Positions 7,257-8,751 of a DNA stretch of 8,751 nucleotides are shown piece by piece (the first letter of the stretch is position 1; each line of letters opens with the position of its first letter). The position numbers and the translations under genes were made by a program. The notes beneath the pieces were generated by a model. It worked only from the letters and a program-made list of their open reading frames with translations, made no database searches and was not told the DNA's origin. The stretch covers positions 1 to 8,751 of the forward strand of contig CAMRCV010000013.1 of NCBI GenBank assembly GCA_947041065.1. The letters run 5' to 3'. The DNA comes from an uncultured Mycoplasma sp. (GTDB taxonomy: Bacteria; Bacillota_I; Bacilli_A; Mycoplasmatales; Metamycoplasmataceae).

Positions 7257-7282
7257 AAAAAAAAACAAATATTTTGTTTTTT
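7257..7282 (-). terminator. AT-rich intrinsic terminator after the membrane-protein gene
   Basis: A perfect 10-bp inverted repeat (7273-7282 with 7260-7269, loop of three bases) ends in a run of nine T on the minus strand, 25 nt past the stop of the membrane-protein gene. Only one G:C pair supports the stem, so it is weak by usual standards. The long T-run on the minus side suits termination of that gene and separates it from coaD. Confidence 0.6.
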
Positions 7283-7307
7283 ATATATATAAAAGCAATT
7301 ATTGTTT

Positions 7308-8751
7308 TTAGAATAGTGCTGGAACTACTAGTCCACCAATAACACCTAAAGCTGCGATACTTATTAATATTGCAATAATTAGCATTGTTTTAACAACTGG
7401 CTTACTTGATAGTTTAGAACGTTTTTGAGTTCCTGCTAATGACATTGAAGAAACAACAATCATTCCCACAGCAATTAAACCAACTAATACAGGTCAAACT
7501 ATTTGAACATTTACAAATGGATTAATTTGGAATAGTGCTGCCTCTTCTTCAACAAGTCTGTCAAGAATATCTAAACTTGTTTTTATTTCATCTGAGAAAA
7601 TCTTAGATTGAGATGGGCTCATAGAAAAGTCTGTAGTATATAAATCTATATCATTACCAACTTTTTGAATACGTGATCATATAAAGATATTTTTGTAAGA
7701 AGTAATTCCTCCATCTAATATATTGATAATTTTCGACTTATCTGCTTCAACAGATTTAACGCCTTCTGGAGTATTTTCTTTTCTAAAAATTAAAGAGTTG
7801 TAAATATTTGAAGAAGTAATTAAAGAATTAAGCATGTTGAATTCGTAATTTTTTTCTAAAATATTAACTTTCTCTCTTGAAGAAGCATCAAATTTTTGAA
7901 AAATTGTATCAATTGCTGTTTCAAAGTTAACACCATCTCATTTTAATTCAATAGGATTACCTGTTTTTAAAGATAATTCTGTAATGTTGTTAATTCCGAA
8001 ACCGAAAGTTGACAATAATCTATCATAAATATTAACTGAATTAATCTTTGTTTGTGATGTTAGTGAGTCAAAAGTTGACAATACATCTTGATTAGTAGAG
8101 AAACCAACAAATAAATCTAAAATTGATTGTGCTCCACCATTAGTAGATACTGCACTAAAGATCGAATTACCAAAATATGTTGTTTCAAATTCAAATGCAT
8201 TAACACCGAAGTATAGTAAATCAAATAATGATTTCATTTTTTGAGATCCTGTAAGTGTTTCTGCAGATTCTAGAACTTTCGCACCTGAACTTGCTCAACT
8301 AAATAAACCTGTTGCTTTATCAAATTTTAAAAATGAGTTAACATCGGCAATTTTTGTTTTATTAGATACTTCAGCATCTAAATATTTCTTAATTTCTTTG
8401 TAATAAAATTCATTAATTGGATTAGTTAATACATCTCTCATTTCTGAAAATTTGATTCTAATTAATTCAGAAAGTTGTTTTTCAATTAATAAATCTTTGT
8501 CTTCACTTGTACTATCGATAATTAATTTAACATTATCTAAAATTAATTGTCTTTGCGCTTTGTTTTCAATTGACAATAGTCTTTCTTTAACAATATCTGT
8601 TGCAGTTCCACCAACACCAATTTCATAAATATTTTTATTGTTTCATGATTCTGTTGGCATTAGTTGAGCAATGATATCTTGGTAAATTGAGTACTCATCT
8701 ATAATATTAGTATACATTTCTTGACCTGTATAATCATTAGATTCACTTTTT
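7308..8751 (-). CDS. Large membrane-anchored protein of unknown function, 5' end outside window
   Basis: I do not recognise this protein. The window holds its last 480 residues, from the codon at 8750 to TAA at 7308. Five UGA-Trp codons (ESWNN, FSWAS, LKWDG, FIWSR, IVWPV) break it into short pieces under the standard code, but all pieces share one frame. The first 415 or so residues are polar, Ser-, Asn- and Lys-rich, without obvious catalytic motifs; one Gly-rich spot reads EIGVGGTATDIVKE near residue 45. Two hydrophobic helices close the protein, at about 418-440 and 454-478, joined by a basic loop, GTQKRSKLSSKPVVK. By the positive-inside rule the loop is cytoplasmic, placing the large visible domain outside the cell. 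It could be the C-terminal part of a large permease or surface protein; the upstream sequence would decide. Confidence 0.8.

Noticed and set aside
48..8751. Search for mobile elements, CRISPR arrays, tRNA or rRNA genes and defence systems
   Set aside because: Nothing on either strand supports any of these. The window is filled by tightly packed housekeeping genes plus one unknown membrane protein.

Overview
This 8.75 kb window is the left end of a draft contig from an AT-rich Mycoplasma-type mollicute. Two things point to that. First, genes read correctly only if UGA codes for tryptophan (genetic code 4): seven of the nine genes contain in-frame UGA, and all 20 tryptophans I could place by hand are UGA, none UGG. 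Second, the gene set and the compact spacing are those of a minimal-genome firmicute relative. I cannot name the species. Every gene lies on the minus strand, so the map is read from right to left. The first 47 bases are not biological: they are an Illumina sequencing adapter with an index, fused to the first gene.

From right to left. (1) 8751-7308: the C-terminal 480 residues of a large unrecognised protein ending in two membrane helices, closed by an AT-rich intrinsic terminator at 7257-7282. (2) coaD (phosphopantetheine adenylyltransferase) and ysxC/engB (ribosome-assembly GTPase), 18 nt apart. (3) rpsF-ssb-rpsR (ribosomal protein bS6, single-strand DNA-binding protein, ribosomal protein bS18). 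Its own putative promoter is followed by a leader that can fold so as to hide the rpsF ribosome binding site, and a small hairpin terminator lies after rpsR. (4) gdpP-rplI-dnaB-CNNM/CBS protein (c-di-AMP phosphodiesterase, ribosomal protein bL9, replicative helicase, integral membrane CBS protein). This unit begins at a strong extended -10 promoter so close to the gdpP start that the mRNA is probably almost leaderless. Within it the genes are separated by 9 nt, overlap by 8 nt, and are separated by 2 nt.

Together the genes serve ribosome building (bS6, bS18, bL9, YsxC), replication (SSB, DnaB), second-messenger turnover (GdpP), coenzyme A synthesis (CoaD) and probably ion transport (CNNM/CBS protein). 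This is a conserved housekeeping neighbourhood. The orders gdpP-rplI-dnaB and rpsF-ssb-rpsR are both known from Bacillus, where they are separate loci. I found no mobile element, CRISPR array, tRNA, rRNA or defence system, and nothing that looks like an undescribed system. The points worth a second look are the adapter fusion, the rpsF leader, the leaderless gdpP start, the unusual SSB and bS6 C-termini, and the unidentified membrane protein. There is no stretch of 300 bases without a gene.
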